Under the pieces are notes generated by a model. The model searched no databases and was not told where the DNA came from. It saw only the letters and a list, made by a program, of their open reading frames with translations. This document shows, in pieces, positions 31,750 through 43,503 of a stretch of DNA of 64,000 nt. The translations under genes were made by a program, and so were the position numbers. This DNA is from Rhabditoides inermis (taxonomy: Eukaryota; Nematoda; Chromadorea; Rhabditida; Rhabditidae). Location of the stretch: positions 31,001-95,000 of the forward strand of contig CAWZYM010000372.1 in NCBI GenBank assembly GCA_963966185.1. The letters are read 5' to 3'. Numbering within the stretch: the stretch's first letter is position 1; every line of letters starts with the position of its first letter.

Positions 31750-32036
31750 TATGTTACTGTATGTCGAAGTGCCAGCGAGGTAGATCGAAAACTATAGCTC
31801 TGCCTTATAGGAAGTGTGTGCGTAGACATAAGCTACGCATTTTACAGTAATAAGATTTGCATGATATACTGTGTACAGATAACAGATTGTATTCAGATAA
31901 AACATAAAGAATGTGCATCACTACGTGTCGAAAAACTCTTCAAAAAGTGCAATTTTTTCGACTGTTTTTTTTAACATAGTGTTTTTTTACATACCGAAGC
32001 AATGTGAACACAATTAGAGATCGCACGGAAGAAGGG

Positions 32037-33071
32037 ATTCTCTTTCGAAAAGTACACGAGTAAAGAGGAGTGGTTTGTTTTGATCTAATTCAACAAAAGC
32101 ACATGCATAAAATCTCTTCGCAGCTGACTAAAATTTCAAAACAAACCTGCTCTTTCGAACGATGTTTTAAAACTCTAATTGTTTTCTTGTTAGCATGTTG
32201 AGTTCAGGTATTCAGGATACTGTTATTCCCAACAAGTAACTTGCAACAAAATGTATGACACGATTATAGTGCATACTATATTTTTCATCGATCAGAAAGA
32301 GCAGGTTTGTTTTTAAATTTTAGTCAGCTGCGAAGAGATTTTATGCATGTGTTGAATTTTATTTTGTTGAATTAGATCAAAACAAACCACTCCTCTTTAC
32401 TCGTGTACTTTTCGAAAGAGAATGGATGTCCTTTTCTCAAATTTCTAAGAAATTGTTTTTCAGGTTGATGTGCCGAACATGTTATGTATACATATTCGAA
32501 ACTTTAGAAAACGTATCCTGAATATGGAAACGCACTGCTTTGTCGAATCGCTCGTGCGCCTGCCAATGCCAGTCTCTCATTGACACGCGCTATTTCGCGT
32601 CTCTCTCCTCTTACCCACTCACTCCGCTCCGCACACTCCCCTCCCCCCACAGTTTTCGCGCCAAAACTGGGGCGGTGGCCTGGACGGCGAGCCGACACGA
32701 GAGTGGGTGAACGAAGGGCGGGGCATGCGCTCAGCCAATCAGAGTGCGCACGCAAGAGAGCCGAGCGACCAATGAGCGCAAAGTGCAGTGGGCGGAGCTT
32801 ACGTGATGCACACCGTCGTCGCCGCCGCCGCCGTCGTAAACACGTTTAGTGGCAAAGCGGGAGAGAGCAAGAGAGGGCGGTTTTTGGATGCCGCAACCGA
32901 TATTGGTTTCACGAATCATACTCATAGGTCTTACAAAGTGATATTCTAACAAATAACGCACACTAATTAAGTATATTGTATTAGAATAGAGAAATCGTGT
33001 GTGCCTTGGGAGTGGCGTGTTGCGCGCGTCACAGCTCAAAACAAACGGGCGCCGCTGCGCGCCGCCCCTAA
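32037..33071 (+). mobile_element. Foldback-headed, hairpin-ended element (copy 2)
   Basis: It opens at TTCTCTTTCGAAAAGTAC. Arms (32041-32165 and about 32292-32425) pair over more than 100 bp around a spacer, followed by ATGGATGTCCTTTTCTC. The 3' part ends in GCGCGC-type hairpins at about 33017-33067 and CTAA before TG. Between lies GC-rich sequence with a TTTTCGCGCCAAAA word (32653-32666), CCAATCAG and CCAATGAG boxes and GGGCGG words, promoter-like in composition. It shares its 3' ~380 bp and its 5' arms with the copy at 52465-54271. Confidence 0.7.
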
Positions 33072-33109
33072 TGATATAGATAGGATGTGTCCAAAAGAGT
33101 GACCCGGAA

Positions 33110-33900
33110 TCAAGACTGAAGAAGGAAAATTAGGTCTACGGTACTTAAAGTGGTACGGGTACCTACAGTAACCATGATACCTTGTCGCACATGTCATTCA
33201 ATCCTCGCTGCGACTGTCGCGAAAGGAACGTCTGTGCGTTCCAAGGAAGTAACCTGGAACATCAATGCCGATCGAAAACCAATCGATAATCGATTGATGA
33301 CTGCCCGCGTCACCTCTCAATTACGGTAGTCTACCGTACCTTCTGCGTGATAGTGTGTGCGTTTTTTGCTCATACCCATTCGTAGTGAAGAGATCAAGAT
33401 ATGAAGTGAGCGCTTGCACCACGGAGACCTGGACTCTTAGATAAGTGCTTCATTATTAATCAATCGATAATCATTCGATAATGTTACGAAAAAAGGAGTA
33501 GTAGAAGTGGATGTGGGAGATTGGGAGAGAGAAAAAAGGAACCTTCATAGCTTGCAGAGCATAGGCGGGCTCGGTGGCGGGGGCGGGGACATGTGCCGCT
33601 GTGCCGCTCTGGGAACTAGAGAAAGAAGGAACTTTCGGGCAAATAAAGACTGAAGTAGAGAGTTAGGGATACGGTACTTACAGTGATACCTACAGTAACC
33701 ACGGTACCTTGTCGCACATGTCATTCAATCCTCGCTGTGACTGTCGCGAGAGAAACGTCTCTGCGTTCCAAGGAAGTAACCTGGAACGTGCGAGCCATCA
33801 ATGCCGATCGAAAACCAATCGATAATCGATTGATGACCGCCCGCATCACGCGTCACCTCTCGGCTACGGTAGACTACCGTACCTGTCTGCGCGATGGTGG
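33110..33900. repeat. Direct duplication of a ~240-bp block
   Basis: Blocks at about 33110-33345 and 33655-33900 share long words (TTGTCGCACATGTCATTCAA, TCGAAAACCAATCGATAATC) with scattered substitutions and small indels, separated by ~310 bp of unrelated sequence. Neither block holds a convincing ORF. CGGTAGTCTACCGTA-type palindromes occur near the end of each. Confidence 0.8.
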
Positions 33901-33929
33901 AGTGCGTCGTTTGCCGCTCTGGGAACTAG

Positions 33930-34240
33930 TAGGCGGGCCAGAAGGAATCGGGCTGCAATGAGGTTAGAGGGGGAAGAGTGTATCGTACCTGGACGGTCTG
34001 CATCTCCGGTGACTGCCACCAGATCGAGAGCAGCCCCGGCGCCGGGCAAGGGCGGCAAGGCAACTGCCGCAACGACGCCTGCAGCTCGAACAGGGAAACG
34101 AGGGAGAGGAACAGACTCGCGATGCAATCACCCGCCGAGTCCACCACCGATTCGAACGAACCCCAAACCCCCACTGCCACCATTCCACCCCCGCCAACGA
34201 CAAGCCACAAATATCTTTATACGATCTAATCGACGATACG
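33930..34240 (+). other. Possible 3' coding exon, unassigned
   Basis: A stretch with codon-like periodicity ends in frame with TSHKYLYTI-stop at 34229 and has a Cys-containing start (TVCISGDC). No clear acceptor or upstream exon connects to it, and an overlapping frame is also open. It could equally be the 3' flank of the minus-strand gene ending at 34371. Confidence 0.2.
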
Positions 34241-34370
34241 ATCAAATATCTTTATGTACGAGCATTGTGTAGTATTGTGAGTGATGGGGAAATTATGACT
34301 TGACGAGGGGGGCGAGTCTTGGTCTTGGATGGGAGTGGCGATGGGGGCGTGCGGTGGCTTGGTCGACGAG

Positions 34371-37300
34371 TCACATGGCTGAAAGAACAAGTTAGGTAGG
34401 AGAGGGAGAAGAGGAGAAAGAAGCAGTCACTCACAGAGGGTGTTGTTGCCTCCCGAGATTGATATGTTGATCGTCTGTAAGCAGAGTACTGTAAACTACA
34501 GTATTTATCTACCGTACTACCTTGGAGGGGTTGTCGTTGCGCTGGCGACTCGTCTGTGCGTTGTTGTTGTCGTTTCCCTTGTACGCGTCGCCGTCGCTGG
34601 CAGACACCTGAAAGCAACCAGAGTAAATCAGAACTACAGTATTCATCTATTCACCTTGCGCGCCTTGTTGGTCTCGACTGGCTGCTCCTTCTCCTTCTTC
34701 TTTTCAAACTTTATCATCTTCGCAGCCTTCGAATCCTGTCCGACGTGCGCGGAAGAGAACACAGGCACCTGAAAGTAGCGGGAGTGAATCAGAAATGGAA
34801 GACTACAGCGCCGTACGTTGGGAGGCGGCGAGAACGCCCTGCCCTTGGCTTGTCCAGTGATAAACTCAGAGCCAATTAGTGTGTCGGGCCTCCACAATAT
34901 GGCCTCAATCGTCTCTTCCCCCATCTCTAGGAGTCGCTGATCCAGCAGATCCGACGGATAGGCCTGCTTGCGGTTGATGGAAATCACCAAAGTGTCCGGC
35001 TGCAAAACGTAGACTTGGCGCATCCACAGATCCCCGCCTAATACCTTGATGAGAGGAGAAGAGGAAGAAACAACCACAAGGTAGTTGAGATAGGAGACAG
35101 TAGATGAGAAGAACAGTGCGGTGGCAGGGAGGATGGTAGTCTGAATGATCGGGTGAGTGAGGGGGCGGGAGGAGAGGAACCCACTTTGAGCCGTCCATTC
35201 TCTAGCAAGCGGATGTAGGACGTTCCCTCCACAATTTTTAGTTTGAGTGCAAAGGACGATTCCTCCACCACCATGAACGATTCCTCCACCTACCATGAAC
35301 GATCCCTCCACTTTGATAGGACGTTCCCTCCACTTTAAATTTAGGCGTTTCACTTCTAATGTGTGACGTTTGAACGTTCTAATACATTATTTAGCCATAA
35401 ATAATACTCGTAATAATGCCTAGAAACTTTTAAAATGTTTGCTCAAAGTCATAGTTATTACTCATCTCTTTCCTTCCACAACGAGCCATGCACGAGCCAA
35501 CCTGAAGACATACATTGTGACACAATGGAACACATCATTCAGCATAACTAATTAATTAAGTCAGCACTACGTACAAACAATGTAATAATATGGTAGTTTG
35601 TAAAGCATATACATCGGGTTTTTTTTCAACATGTTAGCCAAATCCCGCTGCCGCATTACGATAACATTGTTCAAGTAACGCATCAACACAAGTAGAGAAT
35701 TTTGTGAATCTTTTCACGCGTCGTACGGGTTTCGGAATAGAAACTAACATTACCGCACTTTCTTGCAGTAACTGCATTCTCCAACTTACTTTTCAGCAAA
35801 TTCAATTAAAAAATGATTTCCATAAGTGACTGCATTCTCGGATAATGTTTTACGGTATTCTACGGAGCTATAACACAGCTCTGTGGGTTAACAATATTTA
35901 AATTCTAATTTATTAACAAACAAAAAACAAGCCTATGGCCCATATCCCATATGTAGTTATCTTTCGCGGATTGCTATATGCTAACGAATCACTGCCAGAC
36001 ATGAATCGGGGTTCTATACTGATATCGGATATACCATACTACGATACCCTTACAATTAGTATCGGACGAACGGTTGAACCACACTTAGGAAATTACATTA
36101 CTAATCTGAACAATTATGGTAGTTTGAAAATATCCTGACCTTTAAAGTATTCTATTCCTATCGTATTCTAAACGGAAACAAGGACGGATTGAAACGCGAA
36201 CGTCTTTTGTGCATGAAGTCATCATATGATCAAAACATTACTTTGGAAATATTTACTAGTGAACAGATTGTCACTAATGGTGTAAGATTAGTTTTAACAA
36301 TAAGTACTTTGATTCTCGTTTATAATAGACTCGCACTTAGCTCAGGATTTTTCGGTGAAAACATTATCGTGAATCTTGAACATACAGTATACTGAACGAA
36401 ATGCACAGCAGGTTTGTGGTGCCTTTCGTATCTCCGTTCCACTGACTCTCTCACATGACCACGTGGCGTAAAGGTAACGCTCTAGCTTTGCAAGCAGCGG
36501 TTCGAATTTGGCTACACACGCAAAGTTTTGTCAAAATGAAAACATCGTCCAACGCGTTCTGATTTTTGTCTAACCACTCTAATGTCTCTCGTGAAAAGAG
36601 TGAAACTACACGAAGTGTGAATGTTGTTGTTTGTCTTCATTCTTCCACTACTCACACTCAGTTCTGATATCTTTCAGACAAACGAGCAGATGAATATTTA
36701 TGGCCCCGGGCAGACTTTTTCGCGAAAAAAATCGCGCGAAAACTGCAATACTTTAGCATGCATTATTGATTTGCAATTCGCAGTGCGAATCGCAAAAATG
36801 TTTTCGGCCAAAAATTGCGAAAATAGGTGACATACTTTTTCGCGCTAAAATTTCAGCGAATCGCTAAAATTTTCGCGGACACTGTTTTCGCTGCGAAACG
36901 AGAGATACCACAGATTCGCTACTTTTTCGCGAATCCAGATACGAATTTTCACTTTTCTGTATATTTTTCATTCTTTATAATTGAAAAGACACTTCATAAA
37001 CATTTTGGAAGCTGTATTGACCACAAATGTTTGCAGTTATTACATACTAGTCGTTGCGCACTCGTGCCACCCGATTCGCGCGAAAAATTTGGCGAATTTG
37101 AAAAAAGGCGTGCGCAAGTGACAAAACAATGTTCCTATTTGAATGTTTGGTGTTAAACATGTCACAGAACCTCTAAGAAATAGGTTTTCAATTATAACAA
37201 ACAAAACAAGTCTGTGTAATTCTCGGTGGAAGCGATTATCTTCGAATTCGCCAAATTTAAGCGAAAAGATCACGAATTCGCTCGATTATGGGTAGTTTCG

Positions 37301-37833
37301 CGAATCTCTCAAGCTAAAAGTTTTGCGATTATTTTCGCATTTCGCTCGCGAAAAAGTCTGCCGGAGGCCTAACTCATTTTCTATTAATTATGATATCTTC
37401 ATATCCGTTTACAAGTAGCGACATCGCAAAGACGATATCTTCTCTCTGAATGGCTCGCGCATGGGCCATGGCTCCTTATAGAAGGAAAGAGATTTGTGAG
37501 ATGTGAATCACTAACTATGAGCAAACGTGGTGAAAGTTTCTGGGCATTATTTAAGTTCATTATTTATGGCTCAAACATTACGCATTAGATGTAAAACGCC
37601 TCAATTTAAAGTGGAGGGAACGTCCTAGCATAGTGGAGGGATCGTTCATGGTAGGTGGAGGGATCGTTCATGCTTGTGGAGGACCATGCAAAAGTGGAGG
37701 ACCTTGCAAAAATGGAGGGAACGTCCTACATCCCTAGCAGCCAAAGAGGCACATTGGAAGGCGTGTCCAATACACCATCGAGGGAGTGCGGGTTAATGAT
37801 GATGGGAGGGAGCTGATGTTGGGAGGGAGACAT
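34371..37833 (-). CDS. Six-exon unrecognised gene (202 codons) with a transposon in coding exon 1
   Basis: Minus-strand exons: 37833-37730 continued at 35212-35185, then 35044-34817, 34768-34655, 34607-34521, 34474-34435 and 34378-34371. Introns have GT..AG borders (acceptors TTTCAG, TTACAG, ATCAAG). The start is MSPSQHQLPP; across the element the frame reads NVPLWLLG then IRLLENGRLK without gap. Exon 2 carries GGDLWMRQVYVLQPDTLVIS and GSEFITGQAKGRAF; exon 3 a lysine-rich FEKKKEKEQ; the C-terminus is Asn/Ser-rich. No family recognised. Every frame is open, so the insertion is recent or is removed from the RNA. Confidence 0.7.
36460..36512 (+). repeat. tRNA-like sequence, Ala(TGC)-like
   Basis: TGGCGTAAAGGTAACGC (36464-36480) resembles a D-arm/A box, AGCTTTGCAAGC a TGC anticodon loop, and GGTTCGAATTT (36499-36509) a B box. 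The variable region is missing and no acceptor stem pairs, so it is a tRNA-derived remnant or SINE head within the larger element. Confidence 0.45.
36703..37368. mobile_element. Nested foldback element rich in TTTTCGCG words
   Basis: Outer ends GGCCCCGGGCAGACTTTTTC and the inverse GAAAAAGTCTGCCGGAGGCC bound ~665 bp. The subterminal arms are dense in CGCGAAAA/TTTTCGCG. The middle is AT-rich and non-coding. It lies wholly inside the 35213-37731 element, so it inserted there later or forms part of it. Confidence 0.7.
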
Positions 37834-38477
37834 GGTTTTGGGAGGGAGTGGCGGGGGACAGTAGGGAAGGAATGCCTCCCGGCCCGCGGCGCGCGCCTTT
37901 TACGCGCCCCACTGTCTCCCAACCAGACGTATGCATTATGAGACATGCAAATCGTATGCCAATACTGTCAAAACGTTCAAAGATCACGCACGCGGTGTTC
38001 GAAAACGCGGCAGACAATGGCGCGAGTGGATGGGGCGATCTCTAGAGATGCGCCTCACTTGCGGGTGTGCTAATCATCATGTATGCTTGCGTATGACATA
38101 CACCATCACCTCGTGTCCGTTAGCGCCGCGATTGAAATCACATATGAAATATCCCTATCAAAATAACTCGTACATCGGTTTTCTTGATGTTACCGATCCC
38201 AGTGAATGATTGAACCTTTATTGCGTTGTTAAGTATTGTGTTGTGCTGTTAATATTTGTTTGATTATTGGTAAGCAATGAATATTTCAGGTCTACGAGTC
38301 TGGCGACATGATGCGCTCAGCCCTGTGTACACTCAGTCAGACTCAGGACGACCGATGAGGAGAACGTCAAGTGAGTATTCCGCCAGTGACGATTCACCAT
38401 ATACGACGATTTTTGTGTATTGATTTATTTGACAAATACATTTTCATTGATTGAGTGTATGTATTGATTGACGTTGT

Positions 38478-39030
38478 TCAGATCGACCTTCTCGCCGATG
38501 GCTGGCTGCACGCTGCGCAGTTCGCGTCTTCTCCGACCACCACAAGACCAACGAGCTCCGCTCGTCCAGCTCACACACTACAGAAACACGTACAAGGAGA
38601 AGCTCAGGTTCGCAATGTGTTGACCGTTTTATTAGTTTGTGATGTTCGATCAGTGTTCGTTAATCTGCTAGGTTAATATAGCGAGATTATGTACTATGTA
38701 TATGCATTAATTTTGTATTGGTTGTACACTATATGTACTAGGTTGTTTGCAGCAGAACTCACTCAGAAGAACACCTAGGATCTTCTCATGCAGCACGACT
38801 ACAACAAACAGGTGCGTGTTAATTTGCCTTATTTATTGAATGTCAAGTTCTTATCACAATTTTGTTGTGACATTAATGTTGTTTGCAGGACGAATCCGGC
38901 CGCGGGCGCGCACCTGGGTTTGTGGGACGAAGAGCCCGACTTCTACTACAAGCTCAAGAACCGTCGCTCGTACAAGAACCTCGTTTCATCCCATCATCCT
39001 CATCTCAAACTCTACCCCCTGTATATGTGA
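38478..39030 (+). pseudogene. Degenerate two-exon copy of the gene whose exon is at 39135-39317 (minus)
   Basis: A stretch at 38478-38608 reads IDLLADGWLHAAQF, then loses ~24 bp and gains CGCTCGTCC relative to the minus-strand exon, which frameshifts it. A second exon at 38889-39030 follows TTTGCAG and reads NPAAGAHLGLWDEEPDFYY, then KLKNRRSYKNL, to a TGA. The second exon itself looks intact. The protein family is not recognised. The arrangement (inverted fragments of one gene ~200 bp apart) suggests local rearrangement. Confidence 0.5.
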
Positions 39031-39134
39031 AGAATGAAATTTTGCTTCGAATATTTCACAATTTTATCTTACATCAACAACATCAACAACATAAATAAGA
39101 CAAGTGTGACAAAATTCAACAGCTATGAGTATTA

Positions 39135-39317
39135 TCACCGGAAGCCAATTGAGATCAAATAACAAGACTTGTTTTTGAGCTTCTCCTTGTACGTGCTTTT
39201 GTAGTAGGTGAGCTGAACGAGCTCGTTGGTCTTGTGGTGGTCGGGAAAGACGCGCAGCCAGCCCTGCTTGTACTGCAACTGCGCAGGGTGCAGCCAGCCA
39301 TCGGCGAGAAGGTCGAT
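39135..39317 (-). CDS. Exon of an unrecognised gene, better preserved inverted copy
   Basis: On the minus strand GTTGTTCAG at 39318-39326 precedes an open stretch IDLLADGWLHPAQLQYKQ then GWLRVFPDHHKTNELVQL and TYYKSTYKEKLKN. The frame then runs to a TGA at 39135 through what may be intron. It is the undamaged counterpart of 38478-38608. No upstream exon found nearby. Confidence 0.45.
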   Translation of the reverse strand: MDLLADGWLHPAQLQYKQGWLRVFPDHHKTNELVQLTYYKSTYKEKLKNKSCYLISIGFR

Positions 39318-40360
39318 CTGAACAACGTTAATCAATACACAACAAAGCAAACTGACAAATTGATAACCCACGTATTCGTTCGGTCGAAAGTGGGCGTGCG
39401 AGGTGCGCGCTGCTTCCACGCCGGACGTCGCAAGTATGTACACGACACGACTTCTAAACATTCAAAACGTTAAAAGATCGGTAAAATAATAGAATAAGGA
39501 CGACGACTCGGGAGACGAACCCCTCGCTGTGCATTTCAACAAGTGAAAAAATGATGTTATCGATTGTAAAATGAATTCTATGAGTTAAACAAAGTAACAA
39601 AATCTTCTAACGAACAATATGAATTATTATAACGTACAATACAACATGAACAGACACTTGAAACAAGTAAACTTCGAAAAACTGCAATAAACCGAATATC
39701 AGCTGATCACTGCTTATGTGCACAATGCTTTATTATAACACCGAAACCGGACTGTACACCCGTTCGCTCAAAGCATTTTTAAATGTCAAAAGTGCAGAAT
39801 AAACGCAGTAATCTTAACGTTGTTTGTGCTATCGTAGTGAAAAAATAATTTTGTATTTATTTTGTAAATATTTTTTTTTACAAAGAGCTTAGGCTCACTG
39901 GATAGATAATTTTGATAAGAATATCATATTACATTATGAACAAAATCGAAGAAAATAAATTTAGAGTGGTACATTCCTTTAAGAGGACTTTACTGATCAT
40001 CGCTTTTGCGCGCTGCGCGCCGGACATTGACAGCGACTGGAATCATGACCTTAGTTTTAATTGTCGACTTACTTTAACTAGTGCTTCCATTTTTTAACGA
40101 AATCAACAAATCTGCTTTATAGATTATTCATCTGACGGAAAAAAAATCCTGTAATGAAAAGTTTCGATGAGTTTGCCACTTCTCTCTTCACTACTCTTCA
40201 CTTAACCCTCACTTGCAATTTTGGTCGACCGGACCCATTTTCAACGGCACACTTTCATGATTCAATCGAACATACGTGACAACTCATTTGGAAACATGTA
40301 CCTCACAACCAACTATTCACCAACCCGCCTTGTTATCACTCTGATCACTTTCTCGGCTGA
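39318..40360. other. No gene seen
   Basis: AT-rich sequence with homopolymer runs. A GCGCGCTGCGCGC palindrome lies near 40006-40020, similar to those close to the ends of hairpin-ended elements (54212-54232) and at 41326-41340; these may be relics of that family. Confidence 0.4.
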
Positions 40361-40364
40361 ACCC

Positions 40365-40950
40365 CGACTAGTAGTCTAGAATCTGTCCTATATAGGCGAC
40401 TAGAATCAATGATCTAGGCACCTATACGAACAACCGTAGTGAGATCTAGGCGACTATATAGGAGGGAACTAGGCGACTATGTAGGAAAGCGAGTTTTCAT
40501 GATTTCGAAAAAAGTTGTTTAGATGACGTCATCTGGCATTTAAACTAGAATAAAATTACACAAAAGTATTTTCATTAGCAGTACAACAGTTTAGCAACGA
40601 CATGAATCGAACTTACATGATGTATCAGGACACTGCGGCAGAGGCGATTCTTTCGGGATGACATTCCCGCAGTAACCAATATGCACCTAGCGCATTCGTC
40701 ATATGTATAGTTTTCTGAGGAAGAACATGTGTGATTACTCAACAATTGAAGCGTATCAAATAATCACACTCTTTTGATGCTAATAATGAAATTGCATTTT
40801 TTTCCTACATAGTCGACTAGCTAGTCAACTATGTAGGCGAAACAAGCAGCTGTCCTATATAGTCGACTAGCTAGTCGCCTAGTTTCCGAAATCCATTCTA
40901 GTTTCCTACTAGGACGGGGGTCAGAGTCTAGTTTCCTAGTAGGACGGTCC
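40365..40950. repeat. Foldback repeat built of TAGGCGACTA words
   Basis: Left arm 40365-40495 has CTAGTAGTCTAG, then several TATATAGGCGACTAG and GACTATGTAGGA words. Right arm 40800-40950 has the inverse forms (TCCTACATAGTCGACTAGC, TAGTCGCCTAGTTTCC). The arms are imperfect and internally repetitive. The spacer is AT-rich and non-coding. This is a foldback transposon candidate without identifiable relatives in the window. Confidence 0.65.
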
Positions 40951-42052
40951 AGGCTAGTTATCATGTATCACTGATTTCATCACTTCATTAGCATACAGCG
41001 AATATTGACAGTCCATCTGTCCATCTTATCGAAATCACCTTGAAAAGACCTCCCAATCATGTGTCATACTCCATATCACACTACAATCACTCAATGATCC
41101 ATCACTGATATCACTTTTATCACTTGCCATATCACTTGTCTGACCACTAATAGTCACTCTTCACTCAACCTTCACTAACCCCCATTTTCGATCACCATTC
41201 ATTCAGTCATCTTATAGCACATACATGACGCCAGCAGACATCAGACACATTCAATAGTCAAAGATTCATCACTAGATATCACCTATGTACAACACTAGTT
41301 ATCACTATGCAAACATCGGATTTTGCGCGCTGCGCGCGCCGAACTTTTGACCGACGAGGGATAAAGACCTTAGACACGTCATGCACGAGCTCTCAATTTC
41401 GCCTCTTCTCCCTTCGCGCGCGGCTCTCGCGCGACACCTATTTTTTTGCAAAAAAATATCGATATTCTATCACTCTCTTCTGACCAAAGCCCTATCGTGA
41501 ACAACTTGGTCAGTTTTTTAGCTAGAAACTTCCGGTTTGGTGCAATCGATTTCTCGCGTCACCAGGATTCAAACAGTATATTATATTGTTGGGTCACTGT
41601 GCAAGTTATCAGCGCAAAACGTATTCGAATGCTTCGGGCAGCCAGAAACTGCCAGCGAGCGAGTGGCGCCGGGTTCAACATATCAGATTCAACGTGCAGT
41701 AATCAAGTGTGACTCGAGTACAGTACTCGCCGGTAGCACCGCCAGATCGACCAGGCGCCCTCACCCGCGGGGTCCGTGCGCCTCGGGGGTCTCACGGGGG
41801 GATCCGGTACTAATGAGCAGGGTCGCGCGCGCTTTCGGCAGCCACTAACGATTCTCGTGAGGGATTCTCGTGCTCAATCTACAGTATACCTAATTCAATT
41901 ACTATTACAGTAACCCTTTTACGCACTTCTCACAGTTCAGCGATTTTCCACCAAACTATCCCGCATCCTAGTCCTTTTCAATTAACACTATTTTATAAAC
42001 AACCACAAGACAACCAGAAACAAATACTTTTATTAGGAACAAAGAAACACAT
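40951..42052. other. No gene seen
   Basis: Includes a TCAC-rich stretch (about 40970-41270) and a short GC-rich patch (41740-41830) with an ORF lacking splice context. TTTATT at 42029-42034 reads AATAAA on the minus strand and is the likely polyadenylation signal for the exon at 42053-42142. Confidence 0.4.
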
Positions 42053-42142
42053 TCAAACACAGAAGAAACTGGAATCGTCGGTTTTGTCATCTTGTTGACG
42101 CATCTTGGTCTTCATCGCCTTGCCGGAGTCGACGTAGCCATT
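42053..42142 (-). CDS. Likely 3'-terminal exon of an unrecognised gene
   Basis: On the minus strand the frame reads NGYVDSGKAMKTKMRQQDDK then TDDSSFFCV-stop, followed 19 bp later by AATAAA. Upstream it meets AT-rich sequence and the GATCC microsatellite without a clear acceptor, so the exon may be cut off from its gene. A lysine/aspartate-rich tail is all that can be described. Confidence 0.4.
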   Translation of the reverse strand, partial: NGYVDSGKAMKTKMRQQDDKTDDSSFFCV

Positions 42143-42167
42143 GATTATAAATTATCAGATTGTTTAT

Positions 42168-42242
42168 CCGATCCGATCCGATCCGATCCGATCCGATCCG
42201 ATCCGATCCGATCCGATCCGATCCGATCCGATCCGATCCGAT
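42168..42242. repeat. GATCC/CCGAT pentanucleotide microsatellite
   Basis: About 14-15 perfect tandem copies of CCGAT. All frames are open and produce an apparent repetitive peptide that should not be read as protein. Confidence 0.97.
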
Positions 42243-43085
42243 AGACTCCGATAGATTTACGCAATATGCGGGCACCATATTGCCGATTTGCCAGCACTCA
42301 AATATCAAAAAGTGCAGGACTTTGGCGCGCTACTGTGAGAATGAGTGCGCGCGCATGGGAGAATGGGTGCCCGCAACTGTGATTTCGAGTGCCGGCAAGC
42401 CAACAAGCGTGAAGCATTGCGCATCAAAAATCCCTTTGCCCACCAACAATATGATTCAACCGTTTCTTTCTGAATAAGAATATATTCACCTGACCATCTG
42501 AGACGATTAAATACTAACTATTTATTAGAGATTATGAAGCTAAACACAACTCAACGAAACATCAACAAGAACAACAAATTAGATATTACAATCCAATAAT
42601 TCGTGGGAATAATTCACATTGGGCTGGGGCAATGGTTCAGTTTTGATTATGTTATTTCACAAAGCACTTGGGAATGCTTATCCTATCATATGCAACCTGA
42701 TAACAAACAATGGGAAATTAATACATAGCAGTCATACAAGATAATAATAGACGGTCAATAAGCAGTCATAGAGGTAATATGGCAAACAAAAACTTATAAA
42801 TGAGAGACCTGTGGGGCGGACGCCGTACTTGGACGAGAAGGTGAGGGCGGCACTCGGAAGTTTGGCTTCAGCGAGCTGGGAGCTGGGTGACGTGCGGAAG
42901 GCTGTTGTGAGGAAACTGAAAATTCACGATACAGGCGATCAACAGTTGTTTTCATTAGGAACTAACTGTGGAATCACTCCAGGTTTCCGTCCGTCTTGGA
43001 TCGCTTGGCCAGCATCGCCCTCCGCCCGGTTCCACTGCTGCCGCGCCTGTCGAAGGGAGAGGAAGGGAGAGAAAGGGGGGAGAGG

Positions 43086-43468
43086 GAGATTTCGGAAAGA
43101 GAGATAGAGAGAGGGGGCGAGATAGCGAGGGAGGAAGATAGCATCTCCTATGAATAAACTACGACACAACTGTTCATGTGTTGCTTTGCAGTTCTCCGAG
43201 AGGCACGCTACTGGAGCACAGGTGGGCAGATATCGATTGCGATTTTGATTCATTGATTAAATACGATTCAATCGGGAACGAGATTTGGGTTACAACTTGT
43301 GTTTCATGTATGACGCTATTCAGTTTGACGTATGTAATTGCCTTGTAGATTTTTTTTATAAATGTAACCTATTTATCATGGATCAATGTTACTGTGAAAT
43401 GCATATTACACTATGAAATTTAAGACTGATGAGAGTGAGGGAGAGAGAAAAGAGAAATTTGGAGTGAC

Positions 43469-43503
<35 letters not shown>

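Larger units (their letters stand above)
35213..37731. mobile_element. 2.5-kb terminal-inverted-repeat element inside a coding exon
   Basis: The ends are GTAGGACGTTCCCTCCA and its inverse. The arms extend ~230 bp each (about 35215-35460 and 37500-37729) and carry sub-repeats of the type GGTGGAGGGATCGTTCATG. Flanks are AT on both sides (35213-35214, 37730-37731), compatible with a 2-bp duplication. The interior has no transposase-like ORF; it contains a tRNA-like sequence and a nested foldback. It is presumably non-autonomous. Removing it restores GGATCC and an open host frame. Confidence 0.85.

Noticed and set aside
35215..37729. Conventional GT-AG intron in the 34371-37833 gene
   Set aside because: The borders on the gene strand are GT..AC with long terminal inverted repeats; nearby AG sites tested by eye would shift the frame.
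42160..42310. Repeat protein with RSDPI units
   Set aside because: It is a CCGAT microsatellite read in frame.
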